From contig NW_004191676.1 in assembly GCF_000330505.1 (NCBI RefSeq), forward strand, positions 1-64,000: DNA of 64,000 nucleotides, read 5' to 3'. Numbering within the stretch: the stretch's first letter is position 1; every line of letters starts with the position of its first letter. Below are positions 11,193 to 20,855 of the stretch, piece by piece. The stretch comes from Entamoeba invadens IP1. Its lineage: Eukaryota; Evosea; Mastigamoebida; Endamoebidae. A program made the position numbers and the translations under genes. Under the pieces are notes generated by a model that was not told the origin of the DNA, ran no database searches, and was given only the letters and a program-made list of their open reading frames with translations.

Positions 11193-12179
11193 TTATACTC
11201 TGAGTGCCTGTACCTGGTTTCCAACTGATGCACAAACCCATTCCGAGTATATTTTAGACCACGAAATGTTATTTACTTCTGCTTCTGCCTCATATTGTAA
11301 TACCTGTGGTTCACCGCCCTCCTTAACTGGTGAGATGTCCCAAATGAGTGCCTTATGATCGTCACTAGCGCTGCAGAGAAAGTTCGAGTCTGGAGCCCAA
11401 CTAATTGCGTTGACACTATTTCGATGGACCTTCAAATGGGTATAAGGGACTGCTGGTTGTCTTACATCGATGATAGTGACTTTATCTGAGTCCATTGCGA
11501 AGGTTGCTATGAAATTTGGGTCGACTTTATTCCACTCGAGTCTTAAGAGTGGGACGAGACCTTGAGACTCATACAATATAGTAGAGTGATCGAGTGCTCT
11601 AAGATCAAACATTCTGAGTGACCCGTCACCCCCGACCGTACCGAAGATGTCTGGATTTGCCGCGAACGAGACGTCGAAGACTTCCTTATCATGCGCGATC
11701 AACTTTTTGACGAGTTGTCCTGTTTCTACGGACCATACTGAGCAGCACGAGTCAATTGAACAGCTGCAGACACGATCGATGTTAACGGTGTTCCAGTCGA
11801 AAGAAGTCGACGGTGCGAAAGTTTCCGTTGAAGGATGGAGGGATGTTTTTAAGCGAAGAGATGATGAGTCTTGAGAGACTTCATATATCCTCAAGTTATC
11901 ACCAGACGTCATTAACAAGTCAGGAACTGTACTTTGCGTTGGAGGCATAAACATCACTTTTGTAGGGGGATAGGGTTGGTCGATTTCAGAGGCCTTCTCC
12001 AACGTTTCAGTCGTTGGGTTAAATTGAATGATTTGGATATGGTTGATATAATCATCGATAAATGAGGTGCATGCTATACGCCTTGGTTTATCTAAACGAT
12101 TACTCCAGGAGACTGAATATACCGTCCATGGGGCTTCGTATTTGTATAACGATTTTTGGAACGTCTCGTCCATTGCCAT
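11193..12179 (-). CDS. WD40 protein, DCAF7/WDR68 (AN11/TTG1) type
   Basis: A 328-residue single-exon protein starting MAMDETFQ. The N-terminal WTVYSVSWSNR block, DDYINHIQI, the central HDKEVFDVSFA and GTVGGDGSLRMFDLR blade, RQPAVPYTHLKVH followed by NSVNAISWAPDS, and the final ALIWDIS and WSKIYSEWVCASVGNQVQAL match the highly conserved DCAF7 family end to end. Family members are WD40 propeller scaffolds that bind DYRK/HIPK kinases and serve as CUL4-DDB1 adaptors. Length is as in animals and plants (about 340). No transmembrane or signal segment. Upstream, the divergent kinesin gene starts at 12758. Confidence 0.9.
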   Translation of the reverse strand: MAMDETFQKSLYKYEAPWTVYSVSWSNRLDKPRRIACTSFIDDYINHIQIIQFNPTTETLEKASEIDQPYPPTKVMFMPPTQSTVPDLLMTSGDNLRIYEVSQDSSSLRLKTSLHPSTETFAPSTSFDWNTVNIDRVCSCSIDSCCSVWSVETGQLVKKLIAHDKEVFDVSFAANPDIFGTVGGDGSLRMFDLRALDHSTILYESQGLVPLLRLEWNKVDPNFIATFAMDSDKVTIIDVRQPAVPYTHLKVHRNSVNAISWAPDSNFLCSASDDHKALIWDISPVKEGGEPQVLQYEAEAEVNNISWSKIYSEWVCASVGNQVQALRV

Positions 12180-12757
12180 CTCGCTATTTCTTAGTTTCTA
12201 AATTTTTTTTTTGTTTTTTTACTTCAACTGCTTTTTATTTTCGAGTTGGTATTGAACTGACGTCTTTCTGTATTGAATTGCACTCTTCTTTTTTTCTTCG
12301 AAGAATTTGTCTTTCTATAGATTGGAAGTATTGGTTCATTTTAAATTCAGTTTGGTTTTTTATCATTAAATATGTTGCTTGAAATTTTATTCACTTCCGT
12401 AAAACTGGTCAATTGTTTAGGTTTGTGTGTAATTTGGTTAATTATTGAAAAACTATAATAAAGAAAGAAGAATGTCAACTTCTTTTTACCAAAACTAATT
12501 AAACGCCTATATTATTAATAATAATTTGAAAGAAATAGAAATAATAATTAAAACAAAAAAACTTGAAAAAAACGGCAATTTTCTTGTATTTATCTTAATA
12601 TTTATCTCAACATATTTAAAAGAATAAAAAAAAATAATTCGGCATTTCAAACAAATTATTCATATTAAATAATAGTAGAATTAAAACTAAAATAAAACTA
12701 TAAAAATCTAATTACATATCACTGAAGAAATGATGATTTGATAAATCTCAAAACCGA
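12180..12757. other. Divergent promoter region
   Basis: 578 bp between the 5' ends of the WD40 gene (minus) and the kinesin gene (plus). T-rich then A-rich; it must carry both promoters, but no clear consensus element was identified. Confidence 0.5.
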
Positions 12758-14470
12758 ATGTCGCAAAACGAGCACGACCTTTCATCGAGCAATTTTACAG
12801 CGTGCATTTCATCAAAAATGATGGAGATTTTGGACGGAAAGTTGGACTATGAAAATGAACAAATGGAAGAGTTTTACAATTCTCCCGACTATGTTTCAGC
12901 ACACCACGACTCCGAGATTTTATCATTAATTCATCAAAGTAAAAATGAGATAGAAGATATCAATGTGCGAATCGCACAACAAGAGAAACAGTTACAAGAC
13001 ATACAAAATGAAATCCAAATAAATAAAGAAACTATTGAAAATGAATCAAAGCCATTACGTGTGATAGAGACTTCCCTTCAGACTGTCTTACACAACAAAG
13101 AAATCACCATCACACAAATCGATGAAGTTCAAACACAAATTGAAGATGTGATGAGACAAATCGAATTAACAAAACAGCAATTAGCAGAGTCCCAAGACAA
13201 TTTATTCCACTCCGAGAAGCAACGGAAAGTTCTTCATAACGAGATGATGGAGTTGAAAGGTAACATCAGAGTCTTCTGTCGTGTTCGTCCAATCATATTC
13301 GCCCCTTCCGCAACAATGTATGTCAAAGAAAATTCTATAGTTTATCAACAGACGGGGTTTTCTGGAAATGTTGAGAAGCTATCATTCACCGTTTGCTCTT
13401 CTATAGTCATGTTATATATCAGACTGTTGTCTCTCATATCATATGATGTTGAAACGCATTCTAATAACACACTAATAGTATTTTTACTATCATGAAACGA
13501 TATAAAAATAGAACACAATTAACTATACTTTATTAATAAAAATAACATTAGATATAGTTTAACTATACTTTATTAATAAAATATTATTATATATAGTTTA
13601 GATACTCAATACTAGTTTGACCGGATTTTTAGCTCTTTATCTACACAAGACGATGTCTTCTCCGAGATCAGTCAGTTGGTGCAATCGAGTTTGGACGGGT
13701 ATGAGACGTGTATATTTGCATATGGACAGACAGGAAGTGGGAAGACATACACGATGGAAGGGGAGGAGAGCCATCCTGGGATGATACCACTTGCAGTCTT
13801 GCAGATCTTTAAGACGATTCGAGACTTGGAGAAGATAGGGTGGGTATACAAAGTGTCTGTCCGCCACATCGAGGTCTACAACAATAACATCTTTGATTTG
13901 TTGATCAACGGTCAGAACTCTGCGAAGCTGCAGATCAAGTACGACAAGGGCAAAATTGTTCTCCCCAATGCCACGAATGTAGTTGTGGCGAATGAGTCTG
14001 AAATTTTCAAGCTTCTTCAAATAGCGCACCGAAACCGTTCTGTCGCCGAGACGGAGTACAACACGACATCGTCGAGGTCACATAGTATTTTCATTCTCGA
14101 ATTGTGTGGGGAGAATACTGAATTTAATCAAAGGCGCCTCGGAGGCTTGACTTTAGTTGATTTAGCTGGGAGCGAGAAGTTGAATCGGACGATAGGTATT
14201 GAGCGGGTGGAAGAGACGAAGAGCATTAATGTCTCATTGTGTGCATTACGTGATGTCATTGCTGCGATCAGTTCCAAGGCGTCTCATATTCCTTATCGCA
14301 ATTCCAAGTTAACGGAAGTCCTTCAGAATTGTTTAGGGACGAATAGTAAGATGTTAATGTTTGTGAATGTCTCTCCTGACGAGCGTGATATCTTAGAAAC
14401 GATCTCGTCACTTCGGTTTGCCACAACAGTTAATAAGTGTAGTGTTGGTGTCGTTACACGTAAACTTTAG
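12758..14470 (+). CDS. Kinesin-14 (C-terminal motor, Kar3/Ncd type), interrupted
   Basis: Starts ATG 12758. Residues from about 60 to 160 form a Gln/Glu-rich coiled coil ending in the kinesin-14 neck ELKGNIRVFCRVRP. The motor domain has the P-loop GQTGSGKT, switch I NTTSSRSHS, switch II LVDLAGSEK, then SINVSLCALRDVI and HIPYRNSKLT, and the protein ends shortly after the motor, typical of minus-end-directed kinesin-14. Between LSFT (13390) and SLSTQDDVFSEI (from 13634) lies about 240 bp of non-coding sequence that starts GTTTGC and ends TTTTTAG (13391-13632). Splicing exactly there would shift the frame, whereas removing 13397-13633 between the short repeats GCTCT would keep it. So either a non-standard splice site, a small indel in the exon, or an insertion is present. 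All nucleotide-binding motifs are intact. Confidence 0.85.
13521..13581 (+). repeat. 40 bp-period direct repeat inside the kinesin intron
   Basis: AACTATACTTTATTAATAAA followed by A occurs at 13521-13541 and again, identical, at 13561-13581, separated by a diverged A/T spacer. It lies within the suspected intron or insertion of the kinesin gene. Confidence 0.7.
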
Positions 14471-14677
14471 TATCAAGTGATTGTTATTTATCTCTTCCAA
14501 ATCATCATTCTATATTACTATATATTTATAATTAATTACTATTATATTTACTATCGATTTATACTTAGCATATATTCTATTTATTTACTATATAAATAGG
14601 TTTTGAAGTCTTGTTACAATTCTCTGAGCGTTGTGGTGGAAGTGTAAAGCAAAAACACTTGAAACTTCAATAAAAAC

Positions 14678-15938
14678 TTACTTTTGTGGGCGCATCTTCC
14701 CGTTCGCCGCCATATTCTTCATGATGACATCAACTGCAAGCATAAAGACTCGTTTGATGTTTGACCCATCAGTCGCGTTGGTCAAGTTTGTGTAGACCTT
14801 TTCAGAGACGGCACCTTCGATATTCCCGGTCTCTGCACCAGAAACAACCATCTCTTCAGCTTGTAACTTCCCAGTGAACAGTTGTTGAATATACTGAGCA
14901 CCCATCACGGAGTTATCGCCACCAGTATAATCAGGGAAGATCACATTTAACGCCGTTTTCGTCAGTTTTTCCTCAAACAAATCCATCTTATTCAAGAAGA
15001 TCAATTTGACTGCATTCTTCAAGAACTCGTTCGTCATGATATCCTTAAAGACGGCAACAGACTCAGTGAGTCGAGATGTGTTCCCATCTTCATACAGTTT
15101 CATGTCGTACTCCGCAAGTGATGTCACAAAAATCGCACAGTCGACATCACTGAAAAAGGAGACCCATTTCTTACGTTCGGAACGCTGTCCTCCAACATCA
15201 ATCAAGTGAAACGGAATATCCTTCACAGTAAAATCGTACTCGTGAATACCAGTCGTCTTCGTACGATTGTGGATCAAATCTTCTTCTGTTGGTATGTAGT
15301 CGTCCGTCGCAATCCTTTTGACATTCTCAAACAAACTTGATGTTAATAGATGTTAATATATGTCAACTATTTAAAGTATACCATTTTTATAATTTAATAA
15401 ACTATATCATTTACTAAAATACTAAAACCCAATTTGAATAGTTCTTTTAACCATTTAATACATTATAAATTTCAATATTCGAAATTCAGAAATAAATAGA
15501 ATACATTTACTAGAAAACAAACTATTTTGCGCAGTCCGGGATTTGGAACTTGGAGGATTCTTCGAAAGTGGCTTGGATACCGGCATCAGCCCAAAGAGCT
15601 TCCACGTCTCCAACGAGTTCTGGAGAGAAAGGAAGAGCGACGGGGTCTTCTGTTGTGAACTCTTTAGATGTTGGTTTATATGTGAGTGGATGGTTAAGGA
15701 TACCAGCCTGTTCGATTAAGGTACGCATACAGGTGACCACATTTGTGCAGATAGATGTTTTGTACGAGGAACATTCGTTTTGAGTGAACCCTCCGCCGAA
15801 CAGGATTTTGAGTTGCTTTGCAATGGTAGACTTACCACTTTCTCCACTCCCAAGCAGCATAATAGTGATTGGTTTACTCTTTGCCATCTCTACGATTTGT
15901 TTGTCGATGCTGTTGTCTTTGCTTGCTCCACAGCCCAT
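14678..15938 (-). CDS. Heterotrimeric G-protein alpha subunit
   Basis: Two exons, 15938-15523 and 15335-14678, encode 357 residues. The start is MGCGASKD (N-terminal Gly2/Cys3, sites expected for myristoylation and palmitoylation) rather than the Met five codons upstream. G1 GSGESGKST, the DYIPTEEDLIHNRTKTTG switch I region, G3 LIDVGGQRSERKKW, G4 FLNKMDLFEEKL and G5 TNATDGSNIKRVF are all present, with the helical domain between G1 and switch I. The intron 15336-15522 begins GTTTGTTTTC and ends CATCAAG, an AAG rather than TAG acceptor; joining gives DCAKYLFENV, the expected helix. It relays signals from seven-TM receptors at the plasma membrane by GTP/GDP cycling. The catalytic Arg and Gln are retained, so an active GTPase is expected. 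It ends MRPQK without the C-terminal Cys of Gi proteins. Confidence 0.93.
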
Positions 15939-16517
15939 TCTTTTAGTTTTCAAAGTTCTTCTCTATTTTTACTTTTTTTTATCTATTTTCGCCAATTTCG
16001 ATTCACTTCAAGTCGGTATTTGCTGTATGATGGCATCTTTCTCTTTTCGTGACTTTCTACGTCTCATTTTTATTCTTGAATTGCAGTGGTTTTTTTGTTA
16101 TTTGAAATAATATTTCTTTCTAATATTTCTTGAATTTGAATTGAAAAAAAACCACAATCAATTCATCTATTTATACACGGCATCTGGAGTCAATTGATGT
16201 CGGCACTTGCCCGATTATTTAGCTAAATTTAGACTACCAAAACCTTAAAGAGGGTATTTCAAGTTGCTAGTTCTTTTTTTCTAATTCGTGGTGTTTTTTT
16301 ACTTACCCTTTTGTTCTTATTTTTGGTTAAGTTTTTTTCAATTGAGTTCTAATAATAATAATAACTATTGGTATTAGTATTTAAAAAATGGTATTATGTA
16401 CTATATTATTACTATATTTATTATTACTATTATGCTTCAAAATCAATTTACTAGAATATTACTAATAGTTATTATAAATATATAGTACAAATTAACCAAA
16501 TGACTCCATCAATCAAT
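15939..16517. other. Intergenic region with G-alpha promoter
   Basis: 579 bp between the G-alpha start and the 3' end of the Dus3 gene. T-rich; open frames here are reverse shadows of G-alpha. No further feature is supported. Confidence 0.5.
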
Positions 16518-18134
16518 TCAATTCTTCGCATAGCTGTTGTGCTTTGGTACAAAGACATAATCCTTTGGTGCTGGTCCCAAGAACATTTCAGTGATTTTTA
16601 CCAAGTTTTCAATCTTGTCGGAAGCGAGTAATTCCTCCATCTCATCTTTGTATTGCATTCCTTCTTCGAACTTTGAATGGATTGAGATCTCCTTTTGTTT
16701 ATCGACCAAGCAGTGGACTGGGACATATCTTGACATGAAAGTGAGGTGATGACACATGAATTCTCGAGTCGTTCCGACACCTTTAGAATCGCTTCCCCAG
16801 TGGTTCAGTCCGTCAATAGCAAATTGTTTGAGCATTTCGATTCTCTCGCTTGAAGTGATATCCCAATTCCTCTTCTCTTTAATTTCAGTGAAGATCCATG
16901 GCTTCATTAAAGCACCTCTTCCTATAGCAACAGACTTCACTCCAGTGCTCATAGCTTTTGTATAATCGTCATACGTATAAATATCACCAACACCAACAAC
17001 AGGGCATTGAGTCAATCCACAACACGTCTGAATATAATCCCAATCCGCACTCTTAGTGTATCTTTGCTTTCGAGTTCTCCCATGAATCGATAACATCCCA
17101 CATCCATAGTCTTCGACAAATGGCACTAAATTCTTGGCTATAGTTATCTCATCACACCCAGTGCGAACTTTTAGTGCAACGGGACGCTCCGTGACCCCTC
17201 GAGCTGCCGCTAACAAACCCGCTATCTTCTTTGGTCGCTCCAACAGTCGTGCACCCATCCCAGTGTCGCAAACTAAATCAATGGGACACGCACAATTGAG
17301 CTCATAGAAGTTACAGTCAAATCCATTCAATAAACTAATCGCCTTCGCGCATTCAACGGGGTTGCCAACACACAACTGAATACCAAAATTGTCCTCCAAC
17401 GGGTCTTTTCGAATAAGAGCCCAATCACTCTTATTCCCTTCGACAAGGGCGTTTGCCATCACCATCTCAGACATGGTGACGTCGCACCCATATCGCTTTG
17501 CCGTCTTTCTGAAAGGCAAATTGCCGAAGGTACACAGCGATGGCAGAATGAGTTTGTTATCCATAGTCATAAGCTTTTTGGAAGGAGTTTCGAAGGTTGT
17601 TGGGATGTCGAAAAGGTATTCTCCTTTACGTAAGAGGTGAATGTTAGGTGGGTCTTGTTTGTTAAGTTCTGGTAAGATGGGGTGGACTTTCATCTTCTTT
17701 TCCTTCGTCATCTGTTTGAAGTCTTCAGTAGTGTGCGACTTATACCATTGACATGTTAAGCCACTCTGACACTTTCCAAAGTAGTCGTAAAGTGGGCAGA
17801 CGGTGTCTAAAGCGTCGGTGCGTTCATTCAAGAATTTTTGAATGTCGTGAGAGTACTTACAATTCTCACGGGTGCACTTTCCACTGCGGAAGAATTCAAG
17901 ACAGATGGATGGTTGCTTTGCTTTCATCTCTTGCATACGACGCTTTTTGGAGCGTTTCGATGTGGGGTCCGGCATTTGGCGTTTACGACAACACTTTTCA
18001 GTGTGAGGTTCTTCTGGTTTACATTTCTCTTTGGGTTCGTCGGCTTCAACAGACTTAACTGGTGCAGGTGGGGTGACTGGTGCTTCCACTTTTTCTTTTG
18101 GTTCTTGTTTACTGGTGTTGCTCTTTTTTGGCAT
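16518..18134 (-). CDS. tRNA-dihydrouridine synthase 3 (Dus3) with two CCCH zinc fingers
   Basis: 538 residues, single exon, starting MPKKSNTS. Residues 1-70 are a charged Lys/Glu/Pro-rich tail. Two CCCH fingers follow (CLEFFRSGKCTRENCKYSH and CPLYDYFGKC...C...H). The flavin barrel starts near LILPSLCTFGNLPFRKTAKRYGCDVTMSEM; it has ELNCACPIDLVC with the catalytic Cys region, the KVRTGCDE phosphate-binding turn, IHGRTRKQRY, and VGVGDIYTYDD...AIGRGALMKPWIF. Dus3 reduces U47 of tRNAs using FMN and NADPH. The finger-plus-barrel architecture and the size identify Dus3 rather than Dus1, 2 or 4. Nothing unusual in the active-site motifs. Confidence 0.93.
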   Translation of the reverse strand: MPKKSNTSKQEPKEKVEAPVTPPAPVKSVEADEPKEKCKPEEPHTEKCCRKRQMPDPTSKRSKKRRMQEMKAKQPSICLEFFRSGKCTRENCKYSHDIQKFLNERTDALDTVCPLYDYFGKCQSGLTCQWYKSHTTEDFKQMTKEKKMKVHPILPELNKQDPPNIHLLRKGEYLFDIPTTFETPSKKLMTMDNKLILPSLCTFGNLPFRKTAKRYGCDVTMSEMVMANALVEGNKSDWALIRKDPLEDNFGIQLCVGNPVECAKAISLLNGFDCNFYELNCACPIDLVCDTGMGARLLERPKKIAGLLAAARGVTERPVALKVRTGCDEITIAKNLVPFVEDYGCGMLSIHGRTRKQRYTKSADWDYIQTCCGLTQCPVVGVGDIYTYDDYTKAMSTGVKSVAIGRGALMKPWIFTEIKEKRNWDITSSERIEMLKQFAIDGLNHWGSDSKGVGTTREFMCHHLTFMSRYVPVHCLVDKQKEISIHSKFEEGMQYKDEMEELLASDKIENLVKITEMFLGPAPKDYVFVPKHNSYAKN

Positions 18135-18363
18135 AGGTTTAACTATATTTGTAGTTTTTTATTATTATTTTAATATTGATCAAACCCTTCAAATCTTTTA
18201 TTTCTCTATTCTTTTTGAACCATATGATGTTAATTGTGTTGATACTTATTAATAGTTTCTATTTGGTATGCAATGGAAAATGTCATATATTATATCAATA
18301 ATATATAAATAAATGTATTATAAGTAGTATATAGAAACAATAGAATAATCAATTAATAAGAAA

Positions 18364-18948
18364 TTAGAAGAAAAACAGCAGAAGGAATAGAGTAAATACA
18401 ATTCCTAATAAGTGTGAGGAGTCTTCAGTATCTTCTGGGCATTCTTCACTGATACTTGGCATATTGTTGGTGTCTAATAAGAGTTTTTGTAAACATAACG
18501 TAAAAGTTTCGTTACTTGAGAAAGTGATATGAGAGACTTGAGACGAGTTATTAATAGTAAAGAAAACATTACTTTGTGTTGAACTAAAGAAGGAGAAATT
18601 ATATCGGAAGTTTTCAGAACTAATTTCACATCGAACTTTCTCTGATGTACTTTTCATCACATTTCCAACAATTTGAAGAGTGTGATATGATGGAAGTAAT
18701 TCTTCTGTCGTATCTTTATTAATCACATAATCATTTGGAAACGAAATAAGAGTGCATTTGACACCTTCATCGTTTTCACCCAATTTCATTCTATGTGTTA
18801 CAATCTATTTAATTGTTAATAAAAAATTATAAAGTATTAAAGATACAAACTGTTTAGTATTCCAATCATACAATTGGTTATCAGAGAGGATCACATTCTG
18901 AATTGAGTTACCGACACTTAAGAGAAACATAACAGAAACTAATGACAT
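18364..18948 (-). CDS. Secreted, probably GPI-anchored protein of unknown function
   Basis: Two exons, 18948-18851 and 18790-18364, join to 174 residues. The 60 bp intron begins GTTTGTATC and ends CACATAG; splicing is needed to supply the N-terminal signal peptide MSLVSVMFLLSVGNS and keeps the frame. The mature part is Ser/Asn/Thr-rich with a few Cys. The C-terminus is DTEDSS, then a hydrophobic LLGIVFTLFLLLFFF tail ending the protein, the pattern of a GPI attachment signal or a single TM anchor. The coding strand downstream of the second Met alone would give a cytosolic-looking protein, so the exon assignment matters. No family recognised. Confidence 0.7.
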
Positions 18949-19240
18949 CGTTTTGAAGTGATTATGTTTCCTTTTGAGTTGTTTAAATTCTATGGTGGTC
19001 TTTGACTAAACAATTCTCTTTCTTTTGTTACTTTTTTCTTTGGTTTTCATATCAAAAAAAATCATTCAATTGTGTTTTTGAAAAATTTACTTTTAGTTTT
19101 TAAATAATAAATTATAACTATAAATATATTAATACATATACAATAAAATTTACTATTAAATTATAATATTGAACTATAAATACGTAGTTAAATTTCAATG
19201 GTTTTAATGAACTTAAAAGGTCTATTTTTTAGATATTCAA

Positions 19241-20463
19241 ATGATAAACATCTTAATTAGAGGTTTACCTCCAGACACACAACGACACTTCCATAACCTT
19301 CTTTCAACACACTCTGATTCCGTTATACCAACCCTAACACAACTTAGTGTGATATCATCTTCTCGGAGTGTTCCTCTGTTAGGAATAACTCAATTTGTCC
19401 CGACAAAGCCATTGACGTTGTCATTGGGCACATCTGTATCTAAGGACGGGAACTTTCAATTGAATTCCTCAATCTCTCTGAACAACTTTTTATCATGTGG
19501 TGTTCAATGTAAAGCGGAAATACTCTCCAAATATAAGAATGGGAAATTAAGTCCACCACAACCCATGATATCAGTGACATTACCATTTTCTAAGAGCGAC
19601 GGCTTACACTCCTTCAATTTCATGTCATCCTTTGATAAAGTGAAGGAAGAGTCGCCTTTCAAACATATCGAGAACACTTCGGACGTGTCGTTGGAGTATA
19701 CAGCACCGAAGTATTCAGTCGGGTTCTCCCAGAAAGTCCATTCGACGAAATCGAAGCCGGACGCGTCGCTTTTGGGGATCCCCATTGAATTGACAAACTC
19801 CAAGAATGTTGTTTCAAACGAAGTTTATATGAGAAATGAATATATAAAGAAGACTAAATATGGGGAGTGGACGAACACCTTTTACAATGTGTTTGGTGTT
19901 GAAGATAAAAGTGTGTATTGGAAGCCACAACTCTCTTCTGTGTTTAAGACAATCACTCTTGCCAATTGTTGGATGACGAGCAGACTGTATTTTGGGTGTT
20001 TAGTTTGTTATTATTATTTAATAATAATAATAATAATTATTATTATTGTGCTTTCTATTACAACTATTAATATATTTATTAAAGATTAATAGATTAGGTA
20101 GCACAGTCAAATTTATCAATGTCAGAGTATTACTACTTGGGATCAAAGGAATTGAGAGGGTTTAGACGTCGTGGATGTGTTGGAGAATGTACAGATCCAC
20201 ATTTGGGTGGGGACGTTGTTGGGACGTTTCATCAGTTCGTCCATCGACAATTACCATTTGGAGGGAATAGTTCGATTTTTGGATTCTTCAATTGTGGGTT
20301 CTTGTCATTCAAAAAAATCAAAGGAGAGAAAAAGGTTGATTGTATTAACTCGGTGTGCGGGGTGGGAATCTCTTTGAACGGAATGGACTTTAGCTTAATC
20401 AAACACTTGAAGTCGGGTAAGAACGATGAGAAGTGTATGTTCCAAGTCACCACCTCTTTTTAA
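19241..20463 (+). CDS. Sam50/Tob55-like outer-membrane beta-barrel protein
   Basis: Two exons, 19241-20002 and 20098-20463, give 375 residues. The 95 bp intron starts GTTTGTTATT and ends AGATTAG; both junctions are phase 0. Exon 1 is rich in alternating polar/hydrophobic beta-like segments with GFSQKVHSTK; exon 2 contains YLGSKELRGFRRRGC, matching the Sam50/Bac_surface_Ag 'LGG..LRGF..RG' loop, then FGFFNCGFLS and CGVGISLNGMDF, typical of the last strands. No POTRA domain is obvious, in keeping with reduced Sam50s. Sam50 inserts barrel proteins into the outer membrane of mitochondria-related organelles; in Entamoeba this would be the mitosome. Assignment rests on the C-terminal motifs; the N-terminal half is strongly diverged. 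Confidence 0.7.
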
Positions 20464-20855
20464 TGAAAATAAAAAAGCATGGGGTGTGCTGTTAACTGAT
20501 TGTTCCATTCACATCGTTGAATATAAACATTACTCTGTAATACCACACACATTCGATATTTGAATAGAAAAAGAATGAGGTTTCCATCTAGTTTAATTTT
20601 ATAGATTCTATTAGTTGTTATTGATTCTTTCTAATTATAATACAAGCTATATTTTAATGATAAATATACAATATATAATATAGTATGACTATTAGTTTGA
20701 GATACTATATAAACACCAAAGCTAATAAAAAAGAGATAGAAAACAAAACAAATGAATTATTGAACAAATTATAAGTTTTTACTTACAAATTGGAGGGGAA
20801 AGGCAAGTCAAGACCGTCAGAAACGGGATCAAAGAAAAACTAAAAAACCACAAAA
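20464..20855. other. Intergenic region
   Basis: 392 bp of A/T-rich DNA between two genes on the same strand, carrying the Sam50-like 3' end and the next promoter. No specific element supported. Confidence 0.5.

Noticed and set aside
11193..12382. Plus-strand open frames opposite the WD40 gene
   Set aside because: They are shadows of the conserved minus-strand gene.
20003..20089. Hydrophobic C-terminal tail (poly-Ile) on the Sam50-like protein
   Set aside because: It is translated intron sequence; splicing to 20098 gives the conserved barrel end.
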